A DNA stretch of 64,000 bases from Vermamoeba vermiformis. Taxonomy: Eukaryota > Tubulinea > Echinamoebida. A program made the translations under genes and the position numbers. The notes below the pieces were generated by a model, which did no database searches, was not told the DNA's origin, and was given only the letters and a program-made list of their open reading frames with translations. The stretch's first letter is position 1. Each line of letters begins with the position of its first letter. This document shows positions 47,764 through 59,978 of this stretch, in pieces. Where the stretch lies: positions 1 through 64,000 of the forward strand of contig JBEWZL010000146.1 of assembly GCA_045837725.1 (NCBI GenBank), given 5' to 3'.

Positions 47764-49666
47764 ATGTCGTACTGGAGATGCGAGCTTTGTGATATAGGAG
47801 TGCCGTCTTCTTACCAAAAAGAACAACATTTAGCGGGCTCTAAACACGCGGCGAGTTTAGAATATTTCAATAATAAGAACAGATCTGCCCTTATCGCCAA
47901 TACTATTTTGAACCGAGGAAGCAGCGCATCGCTACGGTAAGCACTATATAAATTAAATATTATTTAAGCTCGTTACCACGTCAATTATTTTCATTAGCTT
48001 TTTTAAAATTAGAATAATGTGGTTTCTGATCGCGCCATTTTTTAAAACGGTCAGATCTGGATTCACGCAGCATTTTGTCTTGAAAAATACTTTATTTATC
48101 ATAACGAGCGAGGAATTTAACATATTGACATATTTAACTTATTTGGTCACCAGAACTTTCAAACTCTTGTACGCACGCGACACATCCACAGCGATTACCA
48201 AGGCAGTGGCTGATTTGAAACCTCGCGTCAAAGAACGATTCAAAACTACAATAACTGTTGCTTTCGACGATGACACTCAGCGCATCCACTTTTTATTCCC
48301 TTACGATGCTGATTTTATGAACTTGGTGAAGACTCATATTCAAGTAAGTGCTTATTGTGCTATATATAGCTATTATTGAGTCTAATTAGCGCTTTTCAGG
48401 GTCGTACATGGAACTCAATTTACCGACGCTGGGAGGCACCTGTAACCTCTGCTGGTGGTAAGTGACACGTGTCAAACAGCCGTCAAATCGATCGATCGCA
48501 CGGAGCTCTGACCTGTCACATATAGATGTCATTACATTGTGCAAAGCCCTCGATATAGCGTTGCCAACAGAGCTGGAATCGATGACCACACAACAACGTG
48601 AAATCATTATTACAGTGGCTGATGGCGATGACCGAGCTCAAGTTGATTTCACATATGATGCTGCAGTAGTGTTGGCTATTAAGAAGTTAAATCCGATCAA
48701 TCGCAATTATCACGACACTGGGGACAAGAAATTTTGGACCGTCGATGTGACATGTTTGTCAGATCTAGTACATCATTTGTTAGAGGACTTAAAAGGTATG
48801 AATACCTCACTCCCATTGCATCTAATACTAATTTATCAACAGATCTAAAGATTCCAAAAGAACTGATCGAGGTCATGAAGGAGATTGAGGAGAAGTTAAA
48901 CAGCTTTGAAAACAAAGAGAACAACACTAATCTGCTCAACACTAATGAACCATCGCCCAAGAAACACAAGCCAAACACATCAACCAGCGATCAGTCGCTT
49001 GGTTTTACGATAGATCTGACAGGCGACACAGATGTCAGTACAATTGTCAACATAATCAACAAGTCTGGTTACAACATGAATGTCAGACATGAGACCTCTC
49101 CTGCTACACCCGTGCCGAATCCAATCAAACCTGTCGACGCTGGATCTAACCCATCCAGTTCAGACAGCTCAAGCGAGACCTCGCCAGTATCAAGCCCCTT
49201 TGGTTTTAGCGGTGCTAACCTTAGTCCGCTCAAACGAAAGCTCAGTGAATTAACTACAAGTAGTCCCAGCAAATTCAACACACCGTTCTTCGATGAGACC
49301 AGCGGAAGAATTAAATGGCCTGAATGCGCGGAGTGTGGCAAACCTAAAGACCCTAAAAAACAGCATCACTGTCGATTCTTTGGTCAATACAAGTGCAACA
49401 AGTGTGGTCACACGTGGGCTAGTGCCTATGCTTGGAAAGGTACGCTCTCATTGCCATAAAAGGAAATTCGACTAATATTCAATTTATTAGGTGAGAAGCA
49501 AGAGTGTCGCGATTGCTTTACGATGACGAGTCCGTATCAATTGTCAAAATTGCAGAAAAGACCCGACGACGATCTCGATTCCTTTTTTGGCCGTGGTCCG
49601 CACGAGTCATCTTTATGTTCAATGTGTAAAAAGTTAGGAAGACCTTGTAACTATTCGTTGTACTAA
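47764..49666 (+). CDS. Tandem HARP-domain protein with N- and C-terminal zinc fingers
   Basis: ATG 47764 begins a matrin-type C2H2 zinc finger (CELCDIGVPSSYQKEQHLAG). Two HARP-like segments follow. The first contains RIHFLFPYDADFMNLVKTHI and GRTWNSIYRRWEAPV. The second contains VDFTYDAAVVLAIKKLNP and DKKFWTVDV. HARP domains in SMARCAL1 bind fork-like DNA and support annealing. A disordered region follows. The C-terminus is a 3CxxC-type zinc finger (FGQYKCNKCGHTWASAYAW, then CRDC and CSMCKKLG). There is no SNF2 ATPase. A role in DNA repair or RNA binding is inferred. An intron contains TGACACGTGTCA at 48463-48474. Confidence 0.65.
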
Positions 49667-49754
49667 AACTATATTGTAATTAAATTTGTTTATATCTACA
49701 ATTGCTTTTGTGATTAAAAGAACCAAAAGGTTTAAAATTTTAGATCGAATCCGT

Positions 49755-52036
49755 TTATCTGAAGCCGCCAAAATTGAACGAGAACTGTTGACCTCCGAAT
49801 GGGAATCCATGGAAACCATGCTGTTGTTGTGGCTGTTCGTCCAAGTCCTCACCTCTGTCGTACTTGTCCCTCTTTTCTTGATCTGATAACACTTCGTACG
49901 CTGCATTGATCTCGTTGAACATTTCTTCGGCATTGTCAGCGTCCTTATTCTACAAAACGTTATTAAACAATGCTTATTGGGAATCCACTAACTGCTACTA
50001 ACCTTGTCCGGGTGATACTTGAGCGCGAGTTTTCTGAACGATCGCTTGATCTCAGCGAGAGAGGCAGTTTTAGGCACTTCAAGGATCTTATAGTAATCTT
50101 TTCTCTTCGCCATTTTCAACAATCTCTGTGCGCGTCTCATGCCGTCATGTGCTTCGTGGCTTTGTTGGTTGAACTCCATGGCCTTTTGGAAGTCACGTGT
50201 CGCTATTACCAAATAAGGTAAGTCAATGGCACGTTAACAATCAAATAATAGACAAGACTAACGTACCTTCTTCATAGGATTCACGAAGAATATTAGCTTC
50301 TCCACGCTCAATATAGGCGTCAAAGTTGTTGCCGTCAAGTTCAATAGCCTTGCTACATGCTTGATGTGCCTCATTGGCTTCCTTCATCTACAATACAGAA
50401 CAAGTTAATAATTGTTCTGGTGATAATAATCGAGCAGCTCTACTTACCTTATTGTGTGCCTTGCATTTGAAGACATAGAGCTTGGGCATAATGAAGTCCA
50501 AGTCAGGGTCGTACGCGAGACATTTGTCAATTTGATCGAGAGCCTCTTTGCCCTTGCGCTGATTGATCAATTGCTCTGCCTCGTTCAATGAGCGTTGGAA
50601 GCTCGAAAATTGCTACGTAGAATTGGTTAGTATTGCTTTAAATATTTGCACTAAAACTTTTTCTAGTCGTACCTTGTTCTCAGTCTTGCACTTTTCAAAA
50701 TCAGAATCGAACTTCAAGCACTCCTTCAAGTACCTAAAGGAATCGTTAGTACTACTGAAAATATAATTTTATGAGCCTTACTTTGCGGCCGATTCAAATT
50801 CACCAGTGCGAATGTAACCCTTGGCACGCAAATAAATAGCTTCGAGATTGCTAGGTGTCAGTTTGAGCAAACGACTATATTAATAATAATGTTAATAGTG
50901 ATTATTAACCCATTAAAGTATGACGTCATATACGCACTAAGTATCATCCATCAAAGCTGAATAGTTCTTGGCTTTCAATTGGATCTTGGCTCGCAGAACT
51001 AACAATGACTAGAACAAGATTAATAACTATATTATATGCATATTATATGCTTCATACTTGAACGCTAGGAGCCAATTTCAAAGCCTTGTCGAGTGAGTCC
51101 AGAGCACTCTTCAAATTATTTTCAGCGTATTGTTTCTCAGCGTCAGCAACGAGTGTTTCAAGTTGAGTAATACGATCGCTCTAATAACTATATTAATAAC
51201 TATATTCTTTTTGTTATTGTATGTATAACTCTATCTTACCAATTTCTTGCCTTGAGCGTTGTCTGGTTTAATTTTGAACAAAGCTTTCAGATCCTCTTTA
51301 GCTTCGCTGAATCGACCGAGATCGGAGTATAACTCCGCTCGTCTCGTCAATGCCTAATAATATTGCTTAATAAAGGAACGATAAGCAAGCAAGAAGAATT
51401 ATTGACACGTGGCAGATCTACTGGTAGTAACTCATGTGCAGCGATAATAACCGTATAAATTACCTGATAAAAGTCAGGATTGATGCTCAATGCCTGATTC
51501 AAGTCATATAAAGCCTCGCGGACTTTTTGACGGTAGATGTAATAAGCTGCGCGTCCAAAGTAGGCTCTGGTGTTCATTGAATCGACTTCAATAGCCTTGC
51601 TATAATGTTGCTCGGCCTTATCATATTGTTTCATAATCATAAATTCATCACCAAGCTTTTTGTACTCGTCTGAAGTTTTTCCATCTGAAACAAGAAAGAG
51701 CGGTTAAGTTTAGGTGCTAATAAATATTATAAAAAATACATAATTAATATGGCGAAATATTAGGATGATATACTATCGATAATAAATCGAATTAAATCAA
51801 GAAGTAAATTTGGTGACGTCACAACACAGATCACAGCATTACAAACCAATTGCTGCGCCGTAGCAAGTACACGTGTATAATATAAATTGCATAATGTCTC
51901 AAATATTATTTTAAATAAAAACAAAGATAAGATACTGATCACAAAATCTACCTTCGATCGCCGTCACAAAGCTGAGCAGAAGGCCTAATACAGCTCCAAA
52001 CAATAATATTGATCGACTTGTATTAGTGCGTGCCAT
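49755..52036 (-). CDS. DNAJC3: ER co-chaperone DNAJC3/p58IPK
   Basis: ATG 52036 starts a signal peptide ([17 protein letters not shown]). About nine TPR repeats follow ([49 protein letters not shown]). The C-terminus is a J domain ([20 protein letters not shown], the HPD tripeptide in KYHPDK) and a Gly/Phe/Gln-rich tail. p58IPK binds unfolded clients in the ER lumen through TPRs and recruits BiP through the J domain; it inhibits PERK in animals. There is no C-terminal KDEL-like retention signal, so retention may be by partners. A 260 bp AT-rich intron separates the first exon. Confidence 0.88.
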
Positions 52037-52250
52037 GTGAGGTTCCCTCTGTAAAACAAATACGACAAAGAGAAGCACAAAACCTTCAACACAAAATAAC
52101 AGCCTGATTTTTCCGCTCTTGGCTCAAATCAACCAAAATATCTTCGAACGAACCAAAAAAAAAGATATTTGCTCAGCAGAGTTAATAAAATTTAGTTTAT
52201 TGTTTTAAAAACAATTTAATTTGTTGTTGCGGATGTGCTGTTTTGTACAA

Positions 52251-53426
52251 TTAGATCAACTGACGTTGCTGTTCCAATGATGAATCTCTAATTAAAACAT
52301 GTTGTCGTTGAGCAGCAGATGATAAGGGCTCGGAAGAGAGGCGTGAGAAAGTTGCAGTTAAATTGAAAAAATCGTTAAAAGTGATGAGGTTGCTATTGTT
52401 GCGCGAGTTTGTGTTTGCTATTCTGTAGTATTTCCAGGTCCTATTCTCAGTGTCCTCCAATCCACTGTAGACCCAATCCATAATCAAGGCGATTAATTTA
52501 TCACATTGGGCGTTAGCGTCATTCCAGTGCGTAGATGCACCGTGTGAGTCATTGCCGTTGGCAGTGAATGGGATTGAGCAGGTGTTGCTGTGACAGCCCA
52601 GTCCATCACGGTGCCCAACCAGGCCCAGCGAGGGACGTGATTGGCCGCAGAGAACTCCTCTTCCTCTTGACCCAAGCCAACAGGACTCACGGCACCACGA
52701 GCAGGCCACACTGCAACGCCCTTCTTGACTCCAGCCCAGTCCACGAGGAACACAGGCATGTCCTCTTGCGCCACACTTGATTGGATTGAGCGCTCTTGCG
52801 CGACTTCCTCGAGCAAGTCTTCGTCTAAACCAGATTCGTCCTCGGTCGTTCTCTGCTTGGGTTGGGGCTGAGAGCGCAATGCATGCTCCTCTTGAATCAT
52901 GTCCTCGGGCAAGTTTCCCAACCAGACTTTACGAGTGGTCAACGAATATCTAAGACAGAAAATTAGCTCGCAATTTCACAAACGAAATTGAAAAAATGAA
53001 AGAATATTCTAGATCGTACAAAATACATCCGGATATGAATAATAATACTTCAATATCGCTACTGTAGTGCGGGGATATTTTTTGTAAATGAAATAACGAG
53101 TGTAGAATAAATACTGAATTTTTCTTATTTTTTCGGTGATCTTCTACTTACTTTGGAATGATAAAGCTAGGAGAGTAAACACCCAAATATTTATATTCAC
53201 GCTGTGCCTTGCGAGTCCATCGTTGTGCGGCTTCGTTGATGGTTGATCCATAAGCCAGGATTTTGGTGAAAGGACAGAAGGCGGCATATCCAGTTGGATT
53301 GTTGACATCGTCAATTGGTAAGAAGAGAACTTGCCATATGATCTTGTCAGCAGCTCCAGCTGAGATCTCCTTGGGAGAAATGGCCAAGGCCTTGCGGATG
53401 TCCTCAACAGTTGCGAATGCGTTCAT
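52251..53426 (-). CDS. Unrecognised protein, frame unresolved near its C-terminus
   Basis: ATG 53426 opens a globular N-terminal domain (VEDIRKALAISPKEI, WQVLFLPIDDVNNPTGYAAF, GSTINEAAQRWTRKAQREY), interrupted by a 200 bp intron. A middle part contains KVWLGNLPEDMI and an acidic stretch. At 52560-52640 two frames compete. One ends quickly at 52493; the other continues as NDANAQCDKLIALIMDWVYS and ends at 52251. The latter looks like real protein. It needs a 32 bp intron (about 52586-52617) or a one-base frame change. No family was recognised. Confidence 0.45.
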
Positions 53427-53728
53427 TGTGTTTTGTGTAAGAAAAATAGATATAGAAACGGGCGGTTGTTTTGTTATTCGGTGATCGAAATAAAGAGAAA
53501 AAAGACGAAACCAATTATAAAATTTATTCGTTTCAGCGCACGTTCCGAGTTTTTTATCAAAATGTTAGGCGTTCAGAGAATTCCTGACAAAACGAAAAAA
53601 AACATCTTTTTTCTTCATTCATATCAACCAAACCGATCAAGCAATAACAAGCCACACCGAGGCCTTGTTGTGATAACCACTACACAAAACGAAACCGAAA
53701 CCAACCAGATTTAACAAAAATGTCTCAG
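53427..53728. promoter_or_regulatory. Divergent intergenic region with unresolved upstream exon
   Basis: About 300 bp between a minus-strand start at 53426 and the next plus-strand gene. The plus-strand gene has no clear ATG in its main frame, so an upstream exon may lie here (for example near 53563). Confidence 0.35.
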
Positions 53729-54723
53729 TCTTTCGCAATACAACGAAGCAGCCAGCAGCGTCATCATCAACGACAGCATTTTGTCGTTAAGAGCCAACAG
53801 CAGCAGCGGGTTTCCCTTCTTCGATCCCGCTCCATGCATTCCTACCAGCGATTGGTTTTGCAGTGCGCAGACGAGGAATCCGAGGCCAGCGCCGATCGCG
53901 AAGGCGAGAACGGACCTATTTGCGAACACAGTGAACACCGTGAGCGTCTCGAGCACACTTGGGAAACAGGGAAGCCTCGCTCCTTTAGAAGTTGTTCCCC
54001 AAGTCTCGAGTCAAACTACATCCCGAAAGCCTTGTGCTTACATTGTTAAGCAAGGCTACACCATCGAGCAGCCCCTGATGCAAACTTCTAAGTTGTGGAG
54101 TTTGTTGAAGGACGAGAAGAGAAAGAACGAGCCTGCTTTGATGACTAACCACTTCGTGGCCAAGACCAAGATGCAGGGATTCAAATTCTCTGAGGGAGGC
54201 TCGAAGATCATGAACTTGCCCAACGTAAGTACTAAATTTCCGGATTTTTCTTTCTATCAACAGAAGAATTAATTCTTTGCCCATCTAGGCTGGAGGATCT
54301 TCTGAGGCTTCAGAGGTCATGTCCTTCGAATTGTTGGCTGATATGTTCAACGCCAAGTTGCTCTTCACCGAAATGGAGTTGAACTACGGACCTGGTAGCA
54401 AAATCACCGACTTCTCCGTGCAAATCCAAGGCGAGACTGTCGGAGTGTCCGTTACGCGAGCCATGAAGTTCAGGGGCACTTTCACTTTGGAGGACGCCAC
54501 CAAGCTCTTGGAGAAGAAAATGATGGGAGTCATCATGTCTACTCAAGGTGTCAGCCGAAGCCAGCGATGGGGCCGACAGATCTTGCACGTGTGGGTTGAG
54601 AAGGCTTATATGGCCGACTTGATCGTGCAGGCCTACGAGCAGTTGAGCGACGAGATCAAGAGCAACACCGCCGTGATGGTTACTACTGTCTCCAACGCCG
54701 AGTGGTTGTTCTATGCTTATTAA
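53729..54723 (+). CDS. Conserved fungal/amoebal protein of unknown function
   Basis: The long frame from about 53729 to a GTAAGT at 54225 splices to an exon ending at TAA 54721-54723. The C-terminal domain contains MSFELLADMFNAKLLFTEME, then GVSVTRAMKFRG and ILHVWVEKAYMADLIVQAY. This pattern (TEME, Asp, then GVSVTRAM) recurs in proteins of Dictyostelium and fungi. It is compatible with a restriction-endonuclease-like fold, but that is inference. The N-terminal 100 residues are Ser/Pro-rich. In the main frame there is no ATG after the TAA at 53712; an ATG at 53720 is in another frame. The true start is therefore unknown. Confidence 0.6.
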
Positions 54724-54954
54724 TTAGGCCACAAACCACTCACTCGATCTGCTGTAAAATTGTACACTAGCCAAAAATCAAGTGCGTTAATAAATAATAC
54801 TATTAATGCCACGCATTGTGAATTGTCTTACAGATTTTCATCTCGCTTCTGTAGCATGCGCACCTCGTGAAACCGCCAACATTTTTTCCGGTTTTGTAGC
54901 TCGTTGTTTTTCGTCATTTTTTAGTTTTAAATTGACAATAACGCAGACGTTGCT

Positions 54955-55434
54955 ATGAATAAGTTCTTTCTTTTTTCAGCCGCTCTTCTGTGGCTTACCT
55001 ATGCTTGGTCACCCGTCGAGGCGCAGACTGATAGATGCGCTCAGTACACTACCAACAGGACTTGTCTCAGCGACGGAGGTTGTGGATGTACTTATTTGAT
55101 TTGCAACAGTAGAGCGTAAGGTCCTTTCTATCGAGCGATTTAAGGAATATTACATATTTTTTAAGTAAAAATTAAAGCTGTAATTACCTTAGACTCACAA
55201 CGTTGCAGGAGCTGCGTTGCTGCTAATGAGACTACTGGAAGACCTTTGAATATGCCCAAGTGCACTAGCTCTCAATGGTGGTACATTTGCGCGGGTAATG
55301 ATGACGATCAGAACGAGACTCCCGCTGTTAAGGCTATTCTCATCGTTTTATCCTGTGCCATCATCATCGGTGCTGGCGTTGGTGCATATATCTGGTACAG
55401 AGCTCGAAGAAGAAGATACGCTACCGTCGTGTAA
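54955..55434 (+). CDS. Cysteine-rich type I membrane protein, copy 1
   Basis: ATG 54955 and two exons (54955-55115 and about 55210-55434) give about 128 residues. There is a clear signal peptide (LFSAALLWLTYAWSPVEA), then a short cysteine-rich ectodomain (RCAQYTTNRTCLSDGGCGC, then SSQWWYICAG), one membrane segment (AILIVLSCAIIIGAGVGAYI) and a basic Arg-rich tail. Asn-X-Thr/Ser sites suggest glycosylation. It lies in tandem with a paralogue 233 bp downstream. Function is unknown; a receptor-like or surface-adhesion role is possible. Confidence 0.75.
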
Positions 55435-55666
55435 GCGATCGAGGTTTTAGCTAAAACCTAAAAAAAATCAATTAAAAAGATTAATCGCCGTTCAATGGTA
55501 TTAAATTGATGTCCTATGCTTACGTAAACATGAACAGCTCTAATATTTCGATTATCTTGATTCATTCCGATGTGATCGCCTTTGCTAGTACAATTTCTCG
55601 TTTCGTTTTTTTCTTGTATTTACGCTGTGCGAAAGAAACAAACCACAACATTATGTTAAGGTAGCA

Positions 55667-56137
55667 ATGAACATACTTACGCTATTGTATTCGATTGTTA
55701 TACTGTTCACCTACCTTTGGTCACCAGTACTCGCTGTGGAAAATGGATGCGGCCAGTACAAGACCAATGAGACTTGCCTGGCTCAAGGAAGCTGCAATTG
55801 TGCATTTATAATATGTAACGGAACCTCGTAAGCTTAAAATCTCAATCAGCAGTAACGTAGATAACTATACTTACGAATGCGCGGTTGTTTTCTATTTAGA
55901 TCTTGTGTGGCTTCAAATAACGGCATTCCTGTAAATATTATGAAGACTTGTGTTGGTAATAACGCGGCGTGGTATAATTGCACGACTAATACACCGGTGC
56001 AAGCGCCTCCATCTGCAGGCAGTGAATATTATTTGTTTGTGCTCTTCTTAATATTCGGAGTGACTCTAATTGTAGCTGCTGGTGCGTGTGTATTTGTAGT
56101 AATTAGGCGTAAAAAACGAAATTACGCCAAGATTTAA
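55667..56137 (+). CDS. Cysteine-rich type I membrane protein, copy 2
   Basis: ATG 55667 and two exons give about 130 residues. The same plan as copy 1: signal peptide ending at about SPVLAV, CGQYKTNETCLAQGSCNCA, SCVAS, WYNCTTN, a membrane segment (LFVLFLIFGVTLIVAAGACV) and a basic tail (RRKKRNYAKI). The cysteine spacing is conserved with copy 1, while the rest is diverged, so this is an old tandem duplicate. Confidence 0.75.
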
Positions 56138-56405
56138 AAAAAATAAATATCGAATCTGACCGTTGCAATTTGAAATGTGTGTATTCCGTCCCGAGGTAGG
56201 ACCGGGTTATATTGGTAGCGGACAGAGCAATACGACGATAAATACACTATCGGCAGCTGCGGGACTGCATTGTGTTTGGGACTGGTTGTGTTCAAAGGTA
56301 ATTTAGAAAATGTCTATTTTATCCAATAAAATTCTTACTCCTGTTGAGGAGACAATAATTGTATTTTAATATTATAGTTTATGTATTTATAGATTCAAGT
56401 ATAGA

Positions 56406-59400
56406 ATGGCGGAAAGTGCTGGGTCGTTAATATCTGAGATCCGACTGTTCAAGACAGATGATAGATTTGTGTTGCAGCCAGCAAAAGATAATGCTCCTTG
56501 CGTAGTAATAGAGCGCAAGTCACGTAGATATGCTATACAATCAGGTAAAGCAATTAAAGAACAAGAGTATCTGATAATGAATCAATTAATTCGTGTAGAT
56601 GGCACGCGCAAATTGAAAATTAAATTTAATTAAATCGATTATACTGTATAAATAATACCTGCTAAATATGGGCTATTATTGCCGTTTGCTAATAATTTAA
56701 GCAGTTGATACATCGAAGCTGGGCGAATCCGAACTTATTTTTGGCGTTATCGGTGTGCTGAAGCTGTTATCAGGTAACTATAGCACTACATTATAACTAA
56801 CTCAACTCGAAATACAGTATAGTTATTTCTGAAATTCAGTCAATACCGAAGATATTTACGGCGCGCGATCTGCTGTACTAATTTTCTCCATTTCAGGACC
56901 CTATTTATTAGTTATTAAAGAAAAATCGTTGGTCGGTATGATCGACGGTCACTGTATATATAAATTGATTAGACCTGGCCTCTATCCATTCGAAAACTCG
57001 CAATCAGATCTCTCTGAAACACAGGTGAGCTGCCCGATAATACTATTTTATTCTTATTTAGCATATAGATGGATGTAGTAACGATATTTCTATTTTAGAA
57101 AAAGCAAGAACATACCTACGTTAACTTAGTGGACACGCTGCTCAAATCCAAGGACTTTTATTTCTCTTATTCATTTGATATCACCAATTCGTTAAATAGA
57201 CAACACGCCAAACGAAATGACACGTCGCCATTATATTTAAAGGTAATTATAATTACCTCATAAGATCTTCAATGGATTTGAAAATTAAAGCTAGCGCAAT
57301 TCGATTTCGAGCTATTAGTGGCCACTATTCTCAAGCCTCATATTATTAGGTCGACAAAAGGTTCTTTTGGAACGAGAAGCTCATGGAGGAGTTCATTAAA
57401 TTGAACTTGTCCGAGTGGATCTTACCAATAATGCGTGGTATTATTCAAGTATTTATGGTGATCATGCAACAGCGCACCTTCGATTATATATTGATCTCGC
57501 GACGATCTAAATTCAGAGCTGGCACGCGTTACGAGACCAGAGGTGTGGACAGCAATGGAAATGTTGCTAATTATATTGAGACTGAACAGGTACGGCTATA
57601 AAATAGTAAATAATGGGCACTATACTAATATCTAGTATAATTAGCTACTGCATATTGATGGACACAAACTGTCTTACATCCAAACACGAGGCTCGATCCC
57701 GTTAGTTTGGGAACAGTCAGGCAGAAAATACACTCCTATTCCTAAAATTAATCCAGACAAAGAATTAAACGTAAGTATTACGCATATATGGCCAAGCATA
57801 TGAAGAAATCAGACTGCATTGGCAATGGATCCATGAGATGTTTTGATGCGCTTGAACTAACCTATTTAACCAGATCAAATTGTTCCAAGCACATTTCCGA
57901 GAACAGTATCGGCTATATCAAGGCCAAGTCGTCGTCAGTTTGTTAGATCAAAAAGGACTTGAATTAGAACTCGCTCAAGCATACGACCATCATCTGATGA
58001 ACTACACTGACGATCTGTCCAAATTAACGTAGGTCAAGTTGCAAATTGATGCAAAGGTAGCTTAATGCAACTATTACTAACTTACACTCTTAGTTTCCGA
58101 GCATTCGATTTTCACGCAGAGTGCAAGGGAAACAACTACGACAATGTCTCGTTCTTGATCCAGGGACTGCATGAAGTACTGAACAAACAAGGGTAAGTAT
58201 AGCGATCGTTGAAATAGAATACAGCACGAAAAAATACACGTGCCATACGTATACCCAATAGACACGAAGATACCAGATTAATCCCAAATGCTCTTCCTTC
58301 ATAGAGTGTTTGTTTCATGCCCTGGTTATATTCATACTATCCTCCAATCTAATTATTTTTTAGTTCCTACTTCTCCTCTTCTTACTAACGCTTCAATTCT
58401 ATGATAGATTTTTCCATTTGAAGCCTAACGGCGATGTCTCAGCCACGCAATCAAGTGTTGTGCGTACGAACTGTTTGGACTGTCTCGATAGAACTAACTT
58501 GGTCCAAGTATGCTCGAAAGCACTTTATTGATGTCAAATACTAATTAGTAATATTCTCGCAGAGCTTTTTTGGACGATTTATGCTCGCACAACAGTTGAA
58601 AGAATTCGACATTGCGTACAACCCTAAAGACTCGATTCTAGAAAAGATTTTGAAAGAAGGTAATGCGACCTTAATAATACTCGCGCATAGTACTAACCTG
58701 CATCGTAGCCTGGGCTAATAACGGAGATGCAATTAGCATGCAGTACGCGGGCACAGGAGCACTGAAGAGTGACTTCACACGTACTGGCAAAAGCACGACT
58801 AAAGGCAATCTTAAGGATGGTGTGAACTCGTTGTCACGCTATTACATCAACAACTTCAGAGATCGGCTGCGTCAGATCGGTATCGATGTATTTTTGGGCA
58901 ATTACTCGCTGAGCAATCACGAGGAAAGTGACAACGATCTGTTGGATCAGAATGGCATTTTGGTATGTTCTACGCATCATCACCGTCGTCTTCGTGTTAT
59001 CCTAACCTTGTCCAGAACGAAGATCAAATGCGTGCTATTGACGCGTGCCTGACATTCCTCGGTGAAGAGTTGGAGAAGAAAGAGGCCGAAGAAGGCAAGA
59101 CTGAGCAGATTATCAATGCTTGGATCGTCATATCAATCAACAAGATGAGCAAAGAGCAAGAAAGAGTGCTAGTGCTGACCGACAACGTAAGTGGAGGCAG
59201 ATCGACAGAACCGTTACGGGATCACTAACTTGCTGCTGCTAGGGCTTATATCGCTTCAAATATAACTTTAAAGGAAAGAAGATCATACATTTTAAGAGGA
59301 ATTACTTCAACGAGATATCTTTCATTCTGAAAGGACCGTTCAAAGGATCATCCAAGTAAGATCCGTCGGTTGACCGTAGCAGCGACTCACGTGTGACTAA

Positions 59401-59698
59401 TAACGCCTCCTATAGGAAATTCGGATTAGAAATCGCGTTGAACATCGATAAGCCCTTCTATCCTATGTACACTGCCATAGATTTCTCGCGCGAGAGCGTC
59501 AACAAGATCATCGAATCCATCAAAGACGCCCTGGACAGCTACAAAGTCCTTACAGGAGGGACTACGCAGACTATACCTATTATAGAAACAGAGCTCGCAC
59601 GGAAAAAGAACGCAACAAGTGCCATGCGACGCAGCATCGAGGAATCAGCGAATCAGGCGAGAACATCCACAGACAACAAGAAAAAACTAACTCAATAG
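56406..59698 (+). CDS. Sac-domain phosphoinositide phosphatase with C-terminal hSac2-like domain
   Basis: ATG 56406 and about 12 exons give roughly 800 residues. The Sac domain runs through most of the protein; the catalytic motif is [15 protein letters not shown], with the nucleophilic cysteine and arginine of Sac phosphatases. After it, residues match an hSac2-like domain ([18 protein letters not shown], then [13 protein letters not shown]). Sac phosphatases remove 4- or 5-phosphates from phosphoinositides, opposing kinases such as the PI3K at 9.6-14.9 kb. The C-terminal tail is charged and probably disordered. Substrate class is inferred; animal INPP5F is the closest named analogue. Confidence 0.83.
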
Positions 59699-59978
59699 CC
59701 CTGCGATCAATTGTACAATAAAACCCAGCTTGACGAATGTTGACGCTTTGGCAAAGCCCGATTTATTGGCAAGCTTTATTTAGCCGCAATGCTGATGATT
59801 TCGAATAGTCCACAAAATCTTGGCTAGATAAAAATTATTCGTGTACTAATCGTGATTGCCTAATACTGCGAGCTTACATTTGAAATCTTTATGGGTTTTA
59901 TATAAGTTTGATTTCTCGGCTCTTAGCAGATGCGTTCGGCCTGAGAAACTTTTGCTGAAATTACAGAAATAACTTAAG

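Noticed and set aside
53711-53956. Minus-strand frame rich in Leu/Ala/Gly that looks membrane-like
   Set aside because: It lies opposite the Ser/Ala/Pro-rich N-terminal frame of the 54 kb gene, whose codons produce hydrophobic codons on the other strand.
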